DNA of 64,000 nucleotides from Polychytrium aggregatum (Eukaryota > Chytridiomycota > Chytridiomycetes > Polychytriales), in assembly GCF_025602895.1 (NCBI RefSeq), contig NW_026516304.1:106352-170351 (forward strand). Direction: 5' to 3'. The position numbers and the translations under genes are program-made. Positions 40,777 to 51,017 of this stretch are shown here, piece by piece. The notes beneath the pieces are model-generated. The model worked only from the letters and a program-made list of their open reading frames with translations. It was not told the DNA's origin and did no database searches. Position 1 is the first letter of the stretch; every line of letters begins with the position of its first letter.

Positions 40777-40892
40777 TTGCCAACCAGGACGGGAAACAAT
40801 CGCACGACCTGCCCACTGGGGTCTACGGATCAGCAGACCTGTGTCGCTGATGCCAGGAAGTGACTGTCCCGTTTCTTTCTGGTTTGACTGTA
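40777..40892 (+). ncRNA. Candidate guide (omega-type) RNA region
   Basis: TnpB and Fanzor guide RNAs usually come from the nuclease 3' end and the adjoining transposon right end, with the guide reading into the flank. Here 88 non-coding bases link the Fanzor stop to the TIR. They can fold: ATCAGC at 40829-40834 pairs with GCTGAT at 40846-40851 around an 11-base loop, with GGTCT (40820-40824) and AGACC (40835-40839) as a competing stem. If the rule holds, the guide would start at 40893. There is no direct evidence of transcription. Confidence 0.4.
40865..40892 (-). repeat. Right terminal inverted repeat of the Fanzor transposon
   Basis: It is the exact reverse complement of 30692-30719, ending in the TA target dinucleotide. 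Confidence 0.95.
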
Positions 40893-40911
40893 CTGAAAAC
40901 ACATACACACA

Positions 40912-43900
40912 CTAGAGCGAGTCCCAGACCGCCGCGGTAACGACCAAGTCATAGACGAAGGCTCCCTCATGGTCTCGTCCCTGGATTCCCAGCTGCTCCT
41001 CGAATTTGGCAAAGAACTTGCTAAAGGCCTGCCCGGTGCTGTTGATTCTGATGTTGCGATTGCGCATAAAGCTCGAGTACTTGTTCCAGACGTCGTTGCG
41101 GTGGAAGGCGATGCGTTCGGGGCTATGGTCTCGGGTTGCCTGCTTGTTAACGCACTCTTGGATGAATTGGGCCACAGTGTCGTTCTGGCATCGGATGTCG
41201 TCGACCGTCTTCTGGAACTCTTGCGGCAAAGGAGGAGGCGGGCGCTTGAGCTGCTCGACCAGGTAACTCAGGAACATGGGCGCCCAGGAGATGATGGATT
41301 CGTCGACATCGCTGCGGCCGGCAAAGACATAGTTGTCGGGATCGGGGATGCGTGTCGGGTGGTTTGGAGGGATAAAGGTGCTGCTGAACTTTTCAATAAT
41401 CAACCGTCTCCACGTTCCTTCGTCCTGTGTGCTCGCATCGATCTTGGGAATGTCATTGCACATCATGAAGAAGCCGCAGGCAAGTAGAAACTCGACTTCG
41501 TCATTGACAAAGAGCTGGCGACCGGTCATGATGTCACCACCGGTGACGGATTTGAGCGTTCCCAGGAGCAAGGTGTCGTCTCGGTTGGGCTCCTGACAAA
41601 CGACAATGCGCGAACCGATCAGGCGCAGGAGATCGGGCGACGGTCTTGACGGATCCCCCCTCTTCTCCGTAAACAGGGAAACGCTGCAGGTTTTGAAGTA
41701 ATCCCCGGTAGCGCGGCGAAGGAATCGGATCAGACTGGACTTGCCGTTGGAGCCTTTGCCCTGGAGAAGCGTAAAGACTTGCTCGCTCAAGACACCCTTC
41801 AGGCACGAGGCAAAGCGGTGCATAATGTACTTGCGCTGATGCTCGATGGGTAAGATTTGGTTGATGAAGGACTCCATGGCCTCGCGAAGCTCGATGGGGT
41901 ATTTCTCGTACTTGAGGTAGACGTGGTGCGTCGACGACGACACATAGTCTTCCGGGCGGCCTGCACGGGCCTTCACCTTGAAGCTACCGAGTCGTTTCTT
42001 CGTGACCGGATCAACATTCTCACGGAACTCGAGGACACAGTTGGCACATCCGAGGAGCGAAGGATTGGTGTTCAGAAGATGGCGGAACTTGTCAACGTCT
42101 CTGGAGCTGTTGTTATGCACAGCCAGCTCATGGGAGGAGCGACGCTCTTCATAGATCTTCTCGGTCATGACTGCCCAGTGACGGCGGCAGTTGTTCGACA
42201 CCTGGGCGATAAGTCCATTGATCTTCAACTGGCTTCCGAGAATTGATTTGATCTCCTTATAAGTCTTGTCAAGCCGCTTCAGTGTCTTGACAAGCTCGGA
42301 TTCAACCTTCTTGATTTTGCGACCGTCGTTCCCACGTCCCTTCTTCCTGGCTCGAGTATCGTCACCGTCATTACCCGCATCAGCATCAGCATCAGCATCG
42401 TCAGTGGTGTCGTGCGGGGGTTGCTTGCTGCTCTTGAACGACAATGACAGGACTTCTCCCAGGTAGGCGGCGTAAAAGATGAGCTGGATATAACTCATGT
42501 TCGAGCCCTTTTTGAGATTGATAACCGATCCGAAAAATGCACCGTGTAGGATAAAGTTGCGGACCGAATCGGTACGTGCGATCCAGCGATGTTCGATAGG
42601 CGTGAACACAAAACCCCTGATACCTCCGGTCGAGTACTGAGAGGCAAGTTCATCCGGGCAGTGAAAGTCTTGAATGGCCGGTATGCTAAAGATTGCATCC
42701 CCAAGGGACACGTCCTTGAGCTCACCAAGGACTCCTCGGATCTCGACAGCACTGATACGAGCACGCTCGATCAAATTCTTGGTGATCGTGACCATCGGTG
42801 ATGCTTCGTTCAGTCTAGAAGGAGGCGGGGACTTGGCGACGATCAGCGGAAGAATCATCAAGAGCTCCAAGAAAGAGAGCTGTTCGACATCGGGTCCCTC
42901 GGGCATCATTTCAGCGACAAGTCTTGGATCTACCATGTGCTCGTGGATGAGTTTGTAGATGTACTCCTGCTGCTCCAAGCAAGCTTCTCTTATGAGGCAC
43001 TGAAGGGTGTTCTCAGCACTATCGACTCTTTCGACGACCTCGGGGGAAATATCGAGCTCAGAGTCGAGTCCTCGGTCGATGTACGAATTGGCGGTCGGAG
43101 GCACTGGGTCGGCTTGACTCGACTGGATATCGGCTGTCTCGACTCGGATTTTTCCGGGGACGACGTGTCTCCAAACAATATCCTGGATGAAGACATTGTG
43201 ATGAACACATCGATCCGCAAAGCAGCTCATGTAAAAGTTGCCGGTAAAGTCATCAGAAGCCTTTCCGGCTCTGTCCGTTGGAGAGATGAGGACATAGAGT
43301 GATCCACGTCCGTTTTCGCCACGAGTATGCATTCTCTTGTAGAAGGGACATACTTGAGGAGCCAATGTGAATAAATGAACATCATTGACATACTTTTTAT
43401 AGTCTTTGACGTCAAAGCGAACGCTGGTCGTATTGCGAAGGATCGTCTGGACAACTTGCAAAATAAGCGGGGGGCAATCGACGAAATCGATTCCAGGAAC
43501 GGTGGCCACACCTTTGGTTGCCGCCTGAAGGTAATCGCCGTAATGTGTTCCGGTGTCGTCGTCACTGTTCTCATCGTCTTCATTCCTGGGTCGGCGCCTG
43601 ACACGTCTTCCGTCTGAAAAGATGGTTTTGCCGACCATTGTGATAGGGATGAGATGGATTTCCAGGGCCGGATCTGTACCGAAGATCGTTTCCTTCATCG
43701 GTAGATTGGTAAGACTGCCATTGACTACGATATGGTCGAGGCGGAGGCTCGTGAGTTGTATGGCACCGACCGTGAGAGGTTCATCGTATCGCTTGTATTC
43801 GTAGTCGTCCTCGTTTTCCATAGGAACCAACTCGGCTCGGCGGTAGACATAGCCAAAGGGAACGTTGCCGCCGAATCGGTAGATGGTTTGGGTCATTTCG

Positions 43901-44802
43901 AGCTCTTTCTGTTTGGCGGTTTCGTCCGTGGTCTTGCCCTTAGCGGTAGCACCCATGATTCCTTTGTGGCTGCCGTACATTCGAAGCCCAGAGTTGTTGT
44001 AGACGGATTTATCGATAATATTGTCAAGATCAATGACACCGAAGTCGTTGTCGAAAAGAATGGATGTGAGTTTCTTGACAATGACGTCTCGCAAGGCGAT
44101 CGCGGTTACTTTGGAAGTAACCAGGTTGGGGTAGTTGATGTGCCACCCGACAATGTTGCGGCTCGACATGATCTCGATAAGGTCTTCATCGGCATGGTCG
44201 GAATCGGTGATTTCTCTGCAGTTATTCATTATGATGAGCTTGATGTTGCTGAGGATGGTATAGACCAGCTTTCGGAATTCCTTGGGTTGCCAGGCTTTGA
44301 AAGTCTCGTACTTGAAGTCCAGATCAATAAAGAACTTGAAGCCGTTTGGATCGATGCGCTCGGTAATGGAGTTGGGTTCGTGGTTTTTTTGAGTCATGTC
44401 GATATAGTTCATGCCGTAGGCGTTCACAAAATCGACGTACTTCTCCCAAAACTCGACCACTGCTTTGGACGGGATGTCGAGGGCGCCATTACGGAGATGA
44501 TACTTGGAATTGTACGCTGCCAGAAAGTGGGTCTGTTTGTTCCCTTTCTTGACGTGATTCTTAAGGAACCCGACCAAAAGGGACAATGCTCGAGCATATT
44601 CTGTAATCTGGGTTGGAGTTCGGTTTGGATGCACGAGCGGAACCGATGATGGACCAGGACGCGGTAAGATGGGGCGGTAGTCGCGGCTGCCACAAGGCTG
44701 ATCGATCGGGGGGCGATCCATGATCTCGACTTGACGCTGGACCTCGACGCTGGACGTGGTGCTGCGGGTATCTTCGCCTTGATCGGATGATACACCGTCC
44801 AT
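40912..44802 (-). CDS. D5-like primase-helicase (giant-virus replication protein)
   Basis: This primase and SF3 helicase unwinds and primes viral DNA at the fork. It is 1296 residues from ATG 44802. An archaeo-eukaryotic primase-like region has FFIDLDF near residue 158. An acidic low-complexity stretch (DADADADAGND) sits mid-protein. The C-terminal SF3 ATPase has Walker A QGKGSNGKSS near 1015, Walker B-like RIVVCQEPN near 1063 and a CNDIPKID sensor-type motif. The original gene began at 50328: 18 further codons in frame lie upstream, split off by a chromovirus. The ATG at 44802 could still start a nearly full-length protein, but the promoter is now 5.5 kb away. Confidence 0.88.
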   Translation of the reverse strand: MDGVSSDQGEDTRSTTSSVEVQRQVEIMDRPPIDQPCGSRDYRPILPRPGPSSVPLVHPNRTPTQITEYARALSLLVGFLKNHVKKGNKQTHFLAAYNSKYHLRNGALDIPSKAVVEFWEKYVDFVNAYGMNYIDMTQKNHEPNSITERIDPNGFKFFIDLDFKYETFKAWQPKEFRKLVYTILSNIKLIIMNNCREITDSDHADEDLIEIMSSRNIVGWHINYPNLVTSKVTAIALRDVIVKKLTSILFDNDFGVIDLDNIIDKSVYNNSGLRMYGSHKGIMGATAKGKTTDETAKQKELEMTQTIYRFGGNVPFGYVYRRAELVPMENEDDYEYKRYDEPLTVGAIQLTSLRLDHIVVNGSLTNLPMKETIFGTDPALEIHLIPITMVGKTIFSDGRRVRRRPRNEDDENSDDDTGTHYGDYLQAATKGVATVPGIDFVDCPPLILQVVQTILRNTTSVRFDVKDYKKYVNDVHLFTLAPQVCPFYKRMHTRGENGRGSLYVLISPTDRAGKASDDFTGNFYMSCFADRCVHHNVFIQDIVWRHVVPGKIRVETADIQSSQADPVPPTANSYIDRGLDSELDISPEVVERVDSAENTLQCLIREACLEQQEYIYKLIHEHMVDPRLVAEMMPEGPDVEQLSFLELLMILPLIVAKSPPPSRLNEASPMVTITKNLIERARISAVEIRGVLGELKDVSLGDAIFSIPAIQDFHCPDELASQYSTGGIRGFVFTPIEHRWIARTDSVRNFILHGAFFGSVINLKKGSNMSYIQLIFYAAYLGEVLSLSFKSSKQPPHDTTDDADADADAGNDGDDTRARKKGRGNDGRKIKKVESELVKTLKRLDKTYKEIKSILGSQLKINGLIAQVSNNCRRHWAVMTEKIYEERRSSHELAVHNNSSRDVDKFRHLLNTNPSLLGCANCVLEFRENVDPVTKKRLGSFKVKARAGRPEDYVSSSTHHVYLKYEKYPIELREAMESFINQILPIEHQRKYIMHRFASCLKGVLSEQVFTLLQGKGSNGKSSLIRFLRRATGDYFKTCSVSLFTEKRGDPSRPSPDLLRLIGSRIVVCQEPNRDDTLLLGTLKSVTGGDIMTGRQLFVNDEVEFLLACGFFMMCNDIPKIDASTQDEGTWRRLIIEKFSSTFIPPNHPTRIPDPDNYVFAGRSDVDESIISWAPMFLSYLVEQLKRPPPPLPQEFQKTVDDIRCQNDTVAQFIQECVNKQATRDHSPERIAFHRNDVWNKYSSFMRNRNIRINSTGQAFSKFFAKFEEQLGIQGRDHEGAFVYDLVVTAAVWDSL

Positions 44803-44833
44803 GGGATCGTCGATATCGGAACCCGAGCCAGAC

Positions 44834-45142
44834 TGTAACGTCCACTACTGGGACGTTGGGGCAAGACGGGGAGGGAGGGGGTACAAGACAAGACAGGACG
44901 GGGCAGAACAGGGCGGTGCTAGGCTACTCTAGCGGACGGGTGAGCTCGGGGAGCACTTACGTTTATTCACGATAAAACCGAACTCCAGACAAACGGGGGG
45001 AACGGGGGCAACCCGCAGGTATACCCTGCGGTGGCCTGCCTGCGGTGCGTGAAAACGCAAAGCGCAGCACAGGTCACGACCCACTGCGCCGCGCAGTACG
45101 CGCAGTACGCGCAGCACAGCGTCGGAGATACCATCTCCTACA
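44834..45142 (-). repeat. 3' LTR, family D
   Basis: This 309-bp LTR matches 49992-50300. Confidence 0.93.
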
Positions 45143-45151
45143 CTCCCACAC

Positions 45152-48100
45152 TTAAGAAGGCTTCCTGCGAGGAGCCCTGCGTGTGCTCTTTATTTGGGGC
45201 TCCTCGAGGTGTTTACCGTATTTACTCAGCTCCTCGGGTGCATGGGACAAGTCCTCCAGTGTTTGCCATGTGTTGCCCGAGTGTGGGTAACCAACCCACT
45301 TGACATAAAACCGAAGTGACCCATCAGCCACTTTCTTGTGCCTCACGATCCTTTCGACTTCATATTCTTGAGTATAGTATTGTCCGAGGTCGTCTTCCAG
45401 TGGTGCGTCGTCCGGGACACCTTCGTCGGCGTCGGGGAACTGTGCTGGACTGCGGGTCGTGTGGCGACGCAGCTTGGACACATGGAAGACAGGATGGAGC
45501 TTGCTTCCAGGTGGCAAGTCCAACAGGTAGTTGAGGGGACTGGGTCGGGCCGCTATCTTGAACGGTCCTCGGTACTTGGGCAACAACTTCTTTGACTGGG
45601 CTTCGGGGACCTTGATGTTGTCGGCGTCCAGGTAGACAAGGTCTCCAACTTCAAAGGAGACATCCTGGTGTCGGCGGTCGTAGTACTTCGCCATCACTTG
45701 TTGCGCATCCGTGAGCGCGTCGGCGATCATCTTGTGTCGGACTTGATGATCTTTGACAAAGGCACTTGGTTTGGGAGGCAATCCAGCCGTGGACTCGGTC
45801 AGTGTCAAGGAGGTGGGAACATCAGGCTGGAATCCGTAGAGCGCCTCAAAGGGGCTCAAGCCAGTTGTGCTCGACTTGGCGGTGTTGTATGCAAACTCTG
45901 CATGACTCAGCTGTATGTCCCAGTCGTCTTGGCTGGTCGAGGCGTATGTCCTCAGGTATTGCTCGAGGGTGCGGATCGTCCGCTCGGACTGTCCATCCGT
46001 TTGTTGGTGGTGCGAGGTTGACATGTTCAGCTTGGTGCCGAGATGGTCGAACAGACTTGTCCAAAACAAGGAGGTGAATCGGGGGTCTCGATCACTGACG
46101 ATGGACTTTGGGAGGCCGTGGTGCTTGAACACATGCTTGAAGAACAGCAGTGCAAGGTCAGGCGCGGAGCATGTCGTCTGGCACGGCACAAAGTGTGCCA
46201 TCTTGCTGAACCTGTCGACAAAGACAGCGATTGCATCGTGGTCCAACTTGGTCGTCGGTAGATGCGTGATGAGATCCATGGACATGCTGGTCCAGGGGCG
46301 GTCGGGAACAGGCAGGGGTTGCAGCAATCCTTGCTCTCGGGTCGTGCGTGACTTGACCATCTTGCAGGTATGGCAGGACTCGATGTACTTCTCGACGGTG
46401 CGCTTCATTCCAGGCCAGTATGCGACTTTGGCCAGTCGGTCGTATGTCTTCTCGACTCCAAAGTGTCCAGCGAGGGGCGAGTCGTGGACCTCTTGGAGCA
46501 ACTTGGTCTTCAACGACGGAATGTCCGGCACACAGACACGGCTGTCCTTCTTCAGGAGGAGCAGGCCATCACGCACTGTGTACTCGGATGATTCGTCGTC
46601 CTTGGGGAGCTTAGACACCTTTCGGAACAGTTCTCCGAACTGTTTGTCGTTGGCGATGTTGTCTCGGACAACATCCAGCATCGTGTTGTCGACACTGACA
46701 GTCGACTCGTACAGTGACGCCAATTGGTAGTCGGGGCGTCGGGACAGTGCGTCAGGCACCACATTGAGTTTGCCTTTCTGGTATACAACCTCGTAGTTGT
46801 ACTCGGCGAGGAACTCCATCCATCGCGCTTGGCGTCGGCTCAGGTTCTTCTTGGTGTCGAGGTAACGCAGTGACTGGTGGTCCGTCACAATCTTGAAGGG
46901 CTTGGCGGTACCGTGGAGGTACACTCGGAACTTCTGCAGCGCGTAGATGATCGCAAGCTGCTCCTTCTCGTGCACGGGATAGTTGATCTCGTGTTGGGAC
47001 AGTTTGCGCGACTCGAAGGCAACGGGCCTTCCCTCCTGCATCAAAACAGCTCCCACCGCAAAGTCGGAGGCGTCGGTGTGCACGGAGACATCCGTGTTCG
47101 GGTCGAACACAGCGAGGACAGGAGCGTTCGTCAAGGCGTGCTTGAGGGTCTCGAACGCTTGGCGTTGTGGGTGGTCCCACACGAAGGGGCACTCTTTGCG
47201 GAGTAGGTCTGTGAGTGGACCGGCAGTGCGCGCCAGATCGGGGATGAATCGGCGGTAGTAGTTGACGAGACCGAGAAACGACTGCACGTCAGAGACGCAT
47301 GCGAGCGGCGGCCACTCGACCACAGACTTGACCTTGGCGGGGTCGACTTCGATTCCTCTTCCTGAGACAACGTGTCCCAGGAACGGGACTTGATTCTTGA
47401 AGAACTCACACTTGGACAGTTTGGCATACAACTTGTGCTCGCGTAGCTTGGCCAGCACGCGGGCGACATGACCTTCATGGGTCGCTTCATCCTTGCTGTA
47501 CACAAGGATATCATCCAGGTACACGATGACAGAGTTGTCGAGCTCTTGGCGGAACACATCGTTCATCAGCTGCATGAACGTGGCAGGTGCGTTCGTCAAT
47601 CCGAACGGCAGCACTAGGAACTCGTACAGTCCGTAGCGAGTCCTGAAGGCGGTCTTGTGGACATCATCCTCGTGGATGCGGATCTGATGGTAGCCTGAGC
47701 GGAGGTCTATCTTGCTAAAGACCTTTGCTCCACTCAGACGATCCATCAACTCGTCGATCCTGGGCAACGGGTAGGTGTTCTTGATGGTCTGTTTGTTTAG
47801 TGCGCGATAGTCGACGCACATCCTGAGATCACCTTCTTTCTTCTTGACAAAGAGCACTGGTGCACCATACGGTGACTGGCTCGGGCGGATGAACCCATGG
47901 GCGAGGAGGTCATCCAACTGGCGCTTGAGTTCGTCCATCTCCGTCAGCGACAGTTGGTACGTCGGTCTTGACGGAGGCGACGAGCCTGGTTCGATGTCGA
48001 TGCGATGATCGACGGTGCGTTGGGGTGGCAGGCATTGTGGCAACTGGTCGGGGAATACGTCCTTGTACTCGTCGAGCAGCTTGGTCACCACAGGCGGGGG

Positions 48101-49084
48101 ACCGGGACCGGCTTGGTCGGTGTCGTCGACCTCACGCACGACACAGAGGAACGACGTGTCCTTCTTGATCAGCCTCTTGAATTGCATGGCTGAGAGGAGA
48201 GGTGGCATGTTGGGTGAGGCCATGCCCTGCAGGACAATGTCAGGGCCAACACGGACAGTGCGGCCTTTCCAGTCGACGACTGGAGTCGGCTCGGCACGAG
48301 CAAGCCAGCTCATGCCGAGGATGGCATCGAACTTGGTGTCGATCACTTGGAACAACAGGACAGGATGGTACTTGGGATGGAGGGCCACTCGCAGGACCAC
48401 TTGGTGTGTGCACTGCTGCACACGATCGTCTGCAAGCGCCACACTCATCGGCGACTTCTTCTTGGTTGCATGTATGTTGAGCTCCTGGAGCAAGCGTCTG
48501 CTGACAAAGTTGCAGCTTGCTCCAGAGTCCACCATCATTCGGACGGTGTGACCTTGGACGGTGGCAGGGAGGTACAGCAGGGACTCTTCATGGTCCTCCT
48601 GCACAGCCTCCTGCACCATGACTTGACTTGGGGGAACGGGCGACACTTGGTCTTGGTTGGCTTCATCACGGCCACTCGGACATTTTGGATAGGGTTCGGC
48701 CATTGCGGGGGCCTGCGGCGTCAGCACGCCATTGCACACGACGTCCACGGCTTGCGGACACATGTCGGAAGCATCCGACACACACGACTTGACAGGGGTG
48801 AGGGCACAGGCGGTCCTGTCCCTCAAGGGTTCTTGATTTTCTTTTTTGTTTTGGTTTTCAATTTTGGTTTTCTCTTCACGTTCGTGGAGAGGCAGGCGGC
48901 TTGCGCCACCATGCACCTCTCGCACGACGCACAACACTTGGTTTGTTTCTCCTTCGGGGGAGGGGGCGAGGTGAACTTCCTCTGGAGACGCGTGGACTGC
49001 ATTGAGCAATCCACGGCGTTGGTCTCCTACTAGGGCTCCAGAGCCACCTAGTAGGGTCGGCCGTTTCCCGACTTCATGGGGCAC
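45152..49084 (-). CDS. pol: Pol polyprotein (PR-RT-RH-IN-chromodomain), family D
   Basis: The open frame spans about 1310 residues with a canonical protease [22 protein letters not shown], RNase [14 protein letters not shown], integrase (GHFGVEKT...[12 protein letters not shown]) and a C-terminal chromodomain ([11 protein letters not shown]...[11 protein letters not shown]). The frame opens at a GTG codon, not an ATG, and overlaps gag by 37 bases in the -1 frame, so frameshifted expression is likely. Confidence 0.94.
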   Translation of the reverse strand: MPHEVGKRPTLLGGSGALVGDQRRGLLNAVHASPEEVHLAPSPEGETNQVLCVVREVHGGASRLPLHEREEKTKIENQNKKENQEPLRDRTACALTPVKSCVSDASDMCPQAVDVVCNGVLTPQAPAMAEPYPKCPSGRDEANQDQVSPVPPSQVMVQEAVQEDHEESLLYLPATVQGHTVRMMVDSGASCNFVSRRLLQELNIHATKKKSPMSVALADDRVQQCTHQVVLRVALHPKYHPVLLFQVIDTKFDAILGMSWLARAEPTPVVDWKGRTVRVGPDIVLQGMASPNMPPLLSAMQFKRLIKKDTSFLCVVREVDDTDQAGPGPPPVVTKLLDEYKDVFPDQLPQCLPPQRTVDHRIDIEPGSSPPSRPTYQLSLTEMDELKRQLDDLLAHGFIRPSQSPYGAPVLFVKKKEGDLRMCVDYRALNKQTIKNTYPLPRIDELMDRLSGAKVFSKIDLRSGYHQIRIHEDDVHKTAFRTRYGLYEFLVLPFGLTNAPATFMQLMNDVFRQELDNSVIVYLDDILVYSKDEATHEGHVARVLAKLREHKLYAKLSKCEFFKNQVPFLGHVVSGRGIEVDPAKVKSVVEWPPLACVSDVQSFLGLVNYYRRFIPDLARTAGPLTDLLRKECPFVWDHPQRQAFETLKHALTNAPVLAVFDPNTDVSVHTDASDFAVGAVLMQEGRPVAFESRKLSQHEINYPVHEKEQLAIIYALQKFRVYLHGTAKPFKIVTDHQSLRYLDTKKNLSRRQARWMEFLAEYNYEVVYQKGKLNVVPDALSRRPDYQLASLYESTVSVDNTMLDVVRDNIANDKQFGELFRKVSKLPKDDESSEYTVRDGLLLLKKDSRVCVPDIPSLKTKLLQEVHDSPLAGHFGVEKTYDRLAKVAYWPGMKRTVEKYIESCHTCKMVKSRTTREQGLLQPLPVPDRPWTSMSMDLITHLPTTKLDHDAIAVFVDRFSKMAHFVPCQTTCSAPDLALLFFKHVFKHHGLPKSIVSDRDPRFTSLFWTSLFDHLGTKLNMSTSHHQQTDGQSERTIRTLEQYLRTYASTSQDDWDIQLSHAEFAYNTAKSSTTGLSPFEALYGFQPDVPTSLTLTESTAGLPPKPSAFVKDHQVRHKMIADALTDAQQVMAKYYDRRHQDVSFEVGDLVYLDADNIKVPEAQSKKLLPKYRGPFKIAARPSPLNYLLDLPPGSKLHPVFHVSKLRRHTTRSPAQFPDADEGVPDDAPLEDDLGQYYTQEYEVERIVRHKKVADGSLRFYVKWVGYPHSGNTWQTLEDLSHAPEELSKYGKHLEEPQIKSTRRAPRRKPS

Positions 49085-49869
49085 TCCTTGGCCTGGTGTC
49101 CCGGTCGGTGACAGAAGAAGCAGGAACCATGGCGGAGGTCCTCCTGCTTCTGTCTGTCCTTGGGGGAGACAGTGGCAGCTTGCTGGAACCGGGAGCGGGG
49201 AGGGCCACGAGCCTCCATGGCGTTGACGTCAACGTCCATGGGCTCAGGCATGGGTCTTGCGGGCGGGGCCGGGCGAGGCGGACGGGCTGGGACGTGATGA
49301 GACCGATGGCCGCCTGCTAGCTGCGGGTAGAACTGGCGGCCATGGTACTGGACGTTGTCGAGGTTCTCGGCAACGTCCATCATCACGTCCAGGGACTTGC
49401 GGGCATCAGGGTTGCTGGCGATGTACTCTCTGATCTTGGGCTTGAGGCCCTTCTGGAAGAGGTACATCGCATCAGCAGAGCCCAGCTCCTCAATCTGGGA
49501 GGAGAGGTCTTCAAACTCCTCGATGTAGCGGGTCACAGAACCACGCTGCACGAGAGAGTATAGCTTGTCACGGGCAATGAGTTCAGCATTGGGGCTGCCG
49601 AAGCGGCGACGGAGGCGGTCCTTGAAGTCGTCAAACACACCTTCGCTCTGCTCGTCGAACCCTTGGCGGCGGTACCAACGGTACGCCTGGTCCTTTAAGC
49701 AGAGCTTGGCGGCGACGATGTGGTGGGTGGGGGCGACTTGGGCAGCATCGAGGTAGTCCTCGAGTTGCTGCAGCCAGTCCTCCACCGAGGAGGAGCGGCT
49801 CTTCCCAGTAAACACTGGGGCACGGAAGGTCTTGAGGAAGGCTTCCGGAAGTGGGCGGGGGTTGCTCAT
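49048..49869 (-). CDS. gag: Gag polyprotein, family D
   Basis: The ATG at 49869 starts a 273-residue gag with the retrotrans_gag core (WYRRQGF...[10 protein letters not shown]) and a classic CCHC zinc knuckle [14 protein letters not shown] near the C-terminus. Confidence 0.9.
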   Translation of the reverse strand: MSNPRPLPEAFLKTFRAPVFTGKSRSSSVEDWLQQLEDYLDAAQVAPTHHIVAAKLCLKDQAYRWYRRQGFDEQSEGVFDDFKDRLRRRFGSPNAELIARDKLYSLVQRGSVTRYIEEFEDLSSQIEELGSADAMYLFQKGLKPKIREYIASNPDARKSLDVMMDVAENLDNVQYHGRQFYPQLAGGHRSHHVPARPPRPAPPARPMPEPMDVDVNAMEARGPPRSRFQQAATVSPKDRQKQEDLRHGSCFFCHRPGHQAKECPMKSGNGRPY

Positions 49870-49973
49870 GGCAGGGGCAGGCTCCAGGGACAGAGAGGAG
49901 AGTCGGTCGGCAAGAGAGGCGGGATCCAGCTTGAGGATCTAGAAAGAGGACAAACAGGACGAAAACAAGACGA

Positions 49974-49991
49974 GGATTTCCGATGCTACCA
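49974..49991 (-). other. tRNA primer binding site, family D
   Basis: Directly next to the 5' LTR, the minus strand reads TGGTAGCATCGGAAATCC. TGGTAGCA matches the complement of a tRNA 3' end (TGCTACCA), typical of initiator-Met-primed gypsy elements. This element therefore appears tRNA-primed, unlike families A and B. Confidence 0.6.
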
Positions 49992-50300
49992 TGTAACGTC
50001 CACTACTGGGACGTTGGGGCAAGACGGGGAGGGAGGGGGTACAAGACAAGACAGGACGGGGCAGAACAGGGCGGTGCTAGGCTACTCTAGCGGACGGGTG
50101 AGCTCGGGGAGCACTTACGTTTATTCACGATAAAACCGAACTCCAGACAAACGGGGGGAACGGGGGCAACCCGCAGGTATACCCTGCGGTGGCCTGCCTG
50201 CGGTGCGTGAAAACGCAAAGCGCAGCACAGGTCACGACCCACTGCGCCGCGCAGTACGCGCAGTACGCGCAGCACAGCGTCGGAGATACCATCTCCTACA
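49992..50300 (-). repeat. 5' LTR, family D
   Basis: This 309-bp LTR is followed by CAGAC at 50301-50305. Confidence 0.93.
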
Positions 50301-50305
50301 CAGAC

Positions 50306-50328
50306 TCTGCCTCGGAAGCAGAATCCAT
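50306..50328 (-). pseudogene. Severed start of the primase-helicase gene
   Basis: The ATG at 50328-50326 and 20 further bases are in phase with 44833-44803 and the frame of the 44802 ATG (18 codons in all) once the chromovirus and one CAGAC are removed. The encoded residues are Ser/Glu/Asp-rich, like the codons that follow 44833. Confidence 0.75.
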
Positions 50329-50375
50329 AAGTAAGTGGTCAGTTCGCATTTACTTTTTTGCGCGATACAGGGAAG

Positions 50376-51017
50376 ATGAACTTTGAGCAAGCAACGTTAA
50401 CCTCCGTGCCAGGCGGTCCCGGTGATCGCAGTAGCACTCGCTTGAAGGTACCGCTCTCTTACGCCGTCGCCGTCGTTGCGATCTTTATAGTCTTCCGGGT
50501 CTACTGGCGGGCAGGCAGCGCGGAGATCTTCTGCCTCCTCCTCTCGACCCTGGTCATCTACGTTTGGCGCCAACAGGACCAGCGGGGTCTGGCCGACAAA
50601 AACCGCCAGGCCCTGTCCATGTATCGGAGCTTGGGGCTGCCTGACTCGCTGCATAGGGACGTTCGCTTGATCTATCTCCTGCACTGTGCTCGTGATCTCA
50701 GGGTCCTGAACCCGCCAGCCTTTGACTCTGCCGTCTCCGCTCTCTCCGCTGCATGGCAGCTCGAAGCCGAGCTCATGGGAGACACTGCGGTGTCGTCAGC
50801 CCGCCGTGCCCAGCTGGACATATACACCGACCTCACACAGGAGGCTGTCCGGCAGATCGCATCCATCCGGTACTCGATGGATACCGTGCAGAAGCAGGAT
50901 CGCCTGGATACGATCATCGATGCGCTGAAGGGCATCCTGGACTCGCACGCGATCGATCTGCGTGCCCACCTCAACGTGGCCCCAGCCCCCGCTCCTTCAG
51001 CAGCGCCTGCACCATAG
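50376..51017 (+). CDS. Membrane protein with N-terminal TM hairpin, unknown
   Basis: This 213-residue protein starts at ATG 50376. Two adjacent hydrophobic segments (YAVAVVAIFIVFRVYW and IFCLLLSTLVIYVW) near the N-terminus are followed by a helical soluble domain (LPDSLHRDVRLIYLLHCARDL...) and a Pro/Ala tail. It is divergently placed from the primase-helicase original start, 47 bases away. Its 3' end overlaps the next, convergent gene by 47 bases. The build resembles small NCLDV virion membrane proteins, but I recognise no family. Confidence 0.65.
   Translation: MNFEQATLTSVPGGPGDRSSTRLKVPLSYAVAVVAIFIVFRVYWRAGSAEIFCLLLSTLVIYVWRQQDQRGLADKNRQALSMYRSLGLPDSLHRDVRLIYLLHCARDLRVLNPPAFDSAVSALSAAWQLEAELMGDTAVSSARRAQLDIYTDLTQEAVRQIASIRYSMDTVQKQDRLDTIIDALKGILDSHAIDLRAHLNVAPAPAPSAAPAP

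Larger units (their letters stand above)
30692..40892 (+). mobile_element. IS630/Tc1-mariner transposon carrying transposase and Fanzor
   Basis: Perfect 28-base terminal inverted repeats lie at 30692-30719 and 40865-40892, counting the outermost TA on each side as the target dinucleotide. They enclose a DD34E transposase and, 51 bases downstream in the same direction, a Fanzor gene. A later 6.4-kb chromovirus sits in the transposase; without it the transposon is about 3.8 kb. TA flanks are the rule for this superfamily. The right end lies 19 bases from the stop codon of the viral primase-helicase. Confidence 0.92.
44834..50300 (-). mobile_element. Complete Ty3/gypsy chromovirus, family D
   Basis: The element is 5467 bp, minus strand, with 309-bp LTRs (44834-45142 and 49992-50300) starting TGTAACG and ending CTCCTACA. 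No differences were seen between the LTRs. The target duplication is CAGAC (44829-44833, 50301-50305). Gag and pol are intact. It is inserted in the 5' coding end of the primase-helicase gene. Confidence 0.95.
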
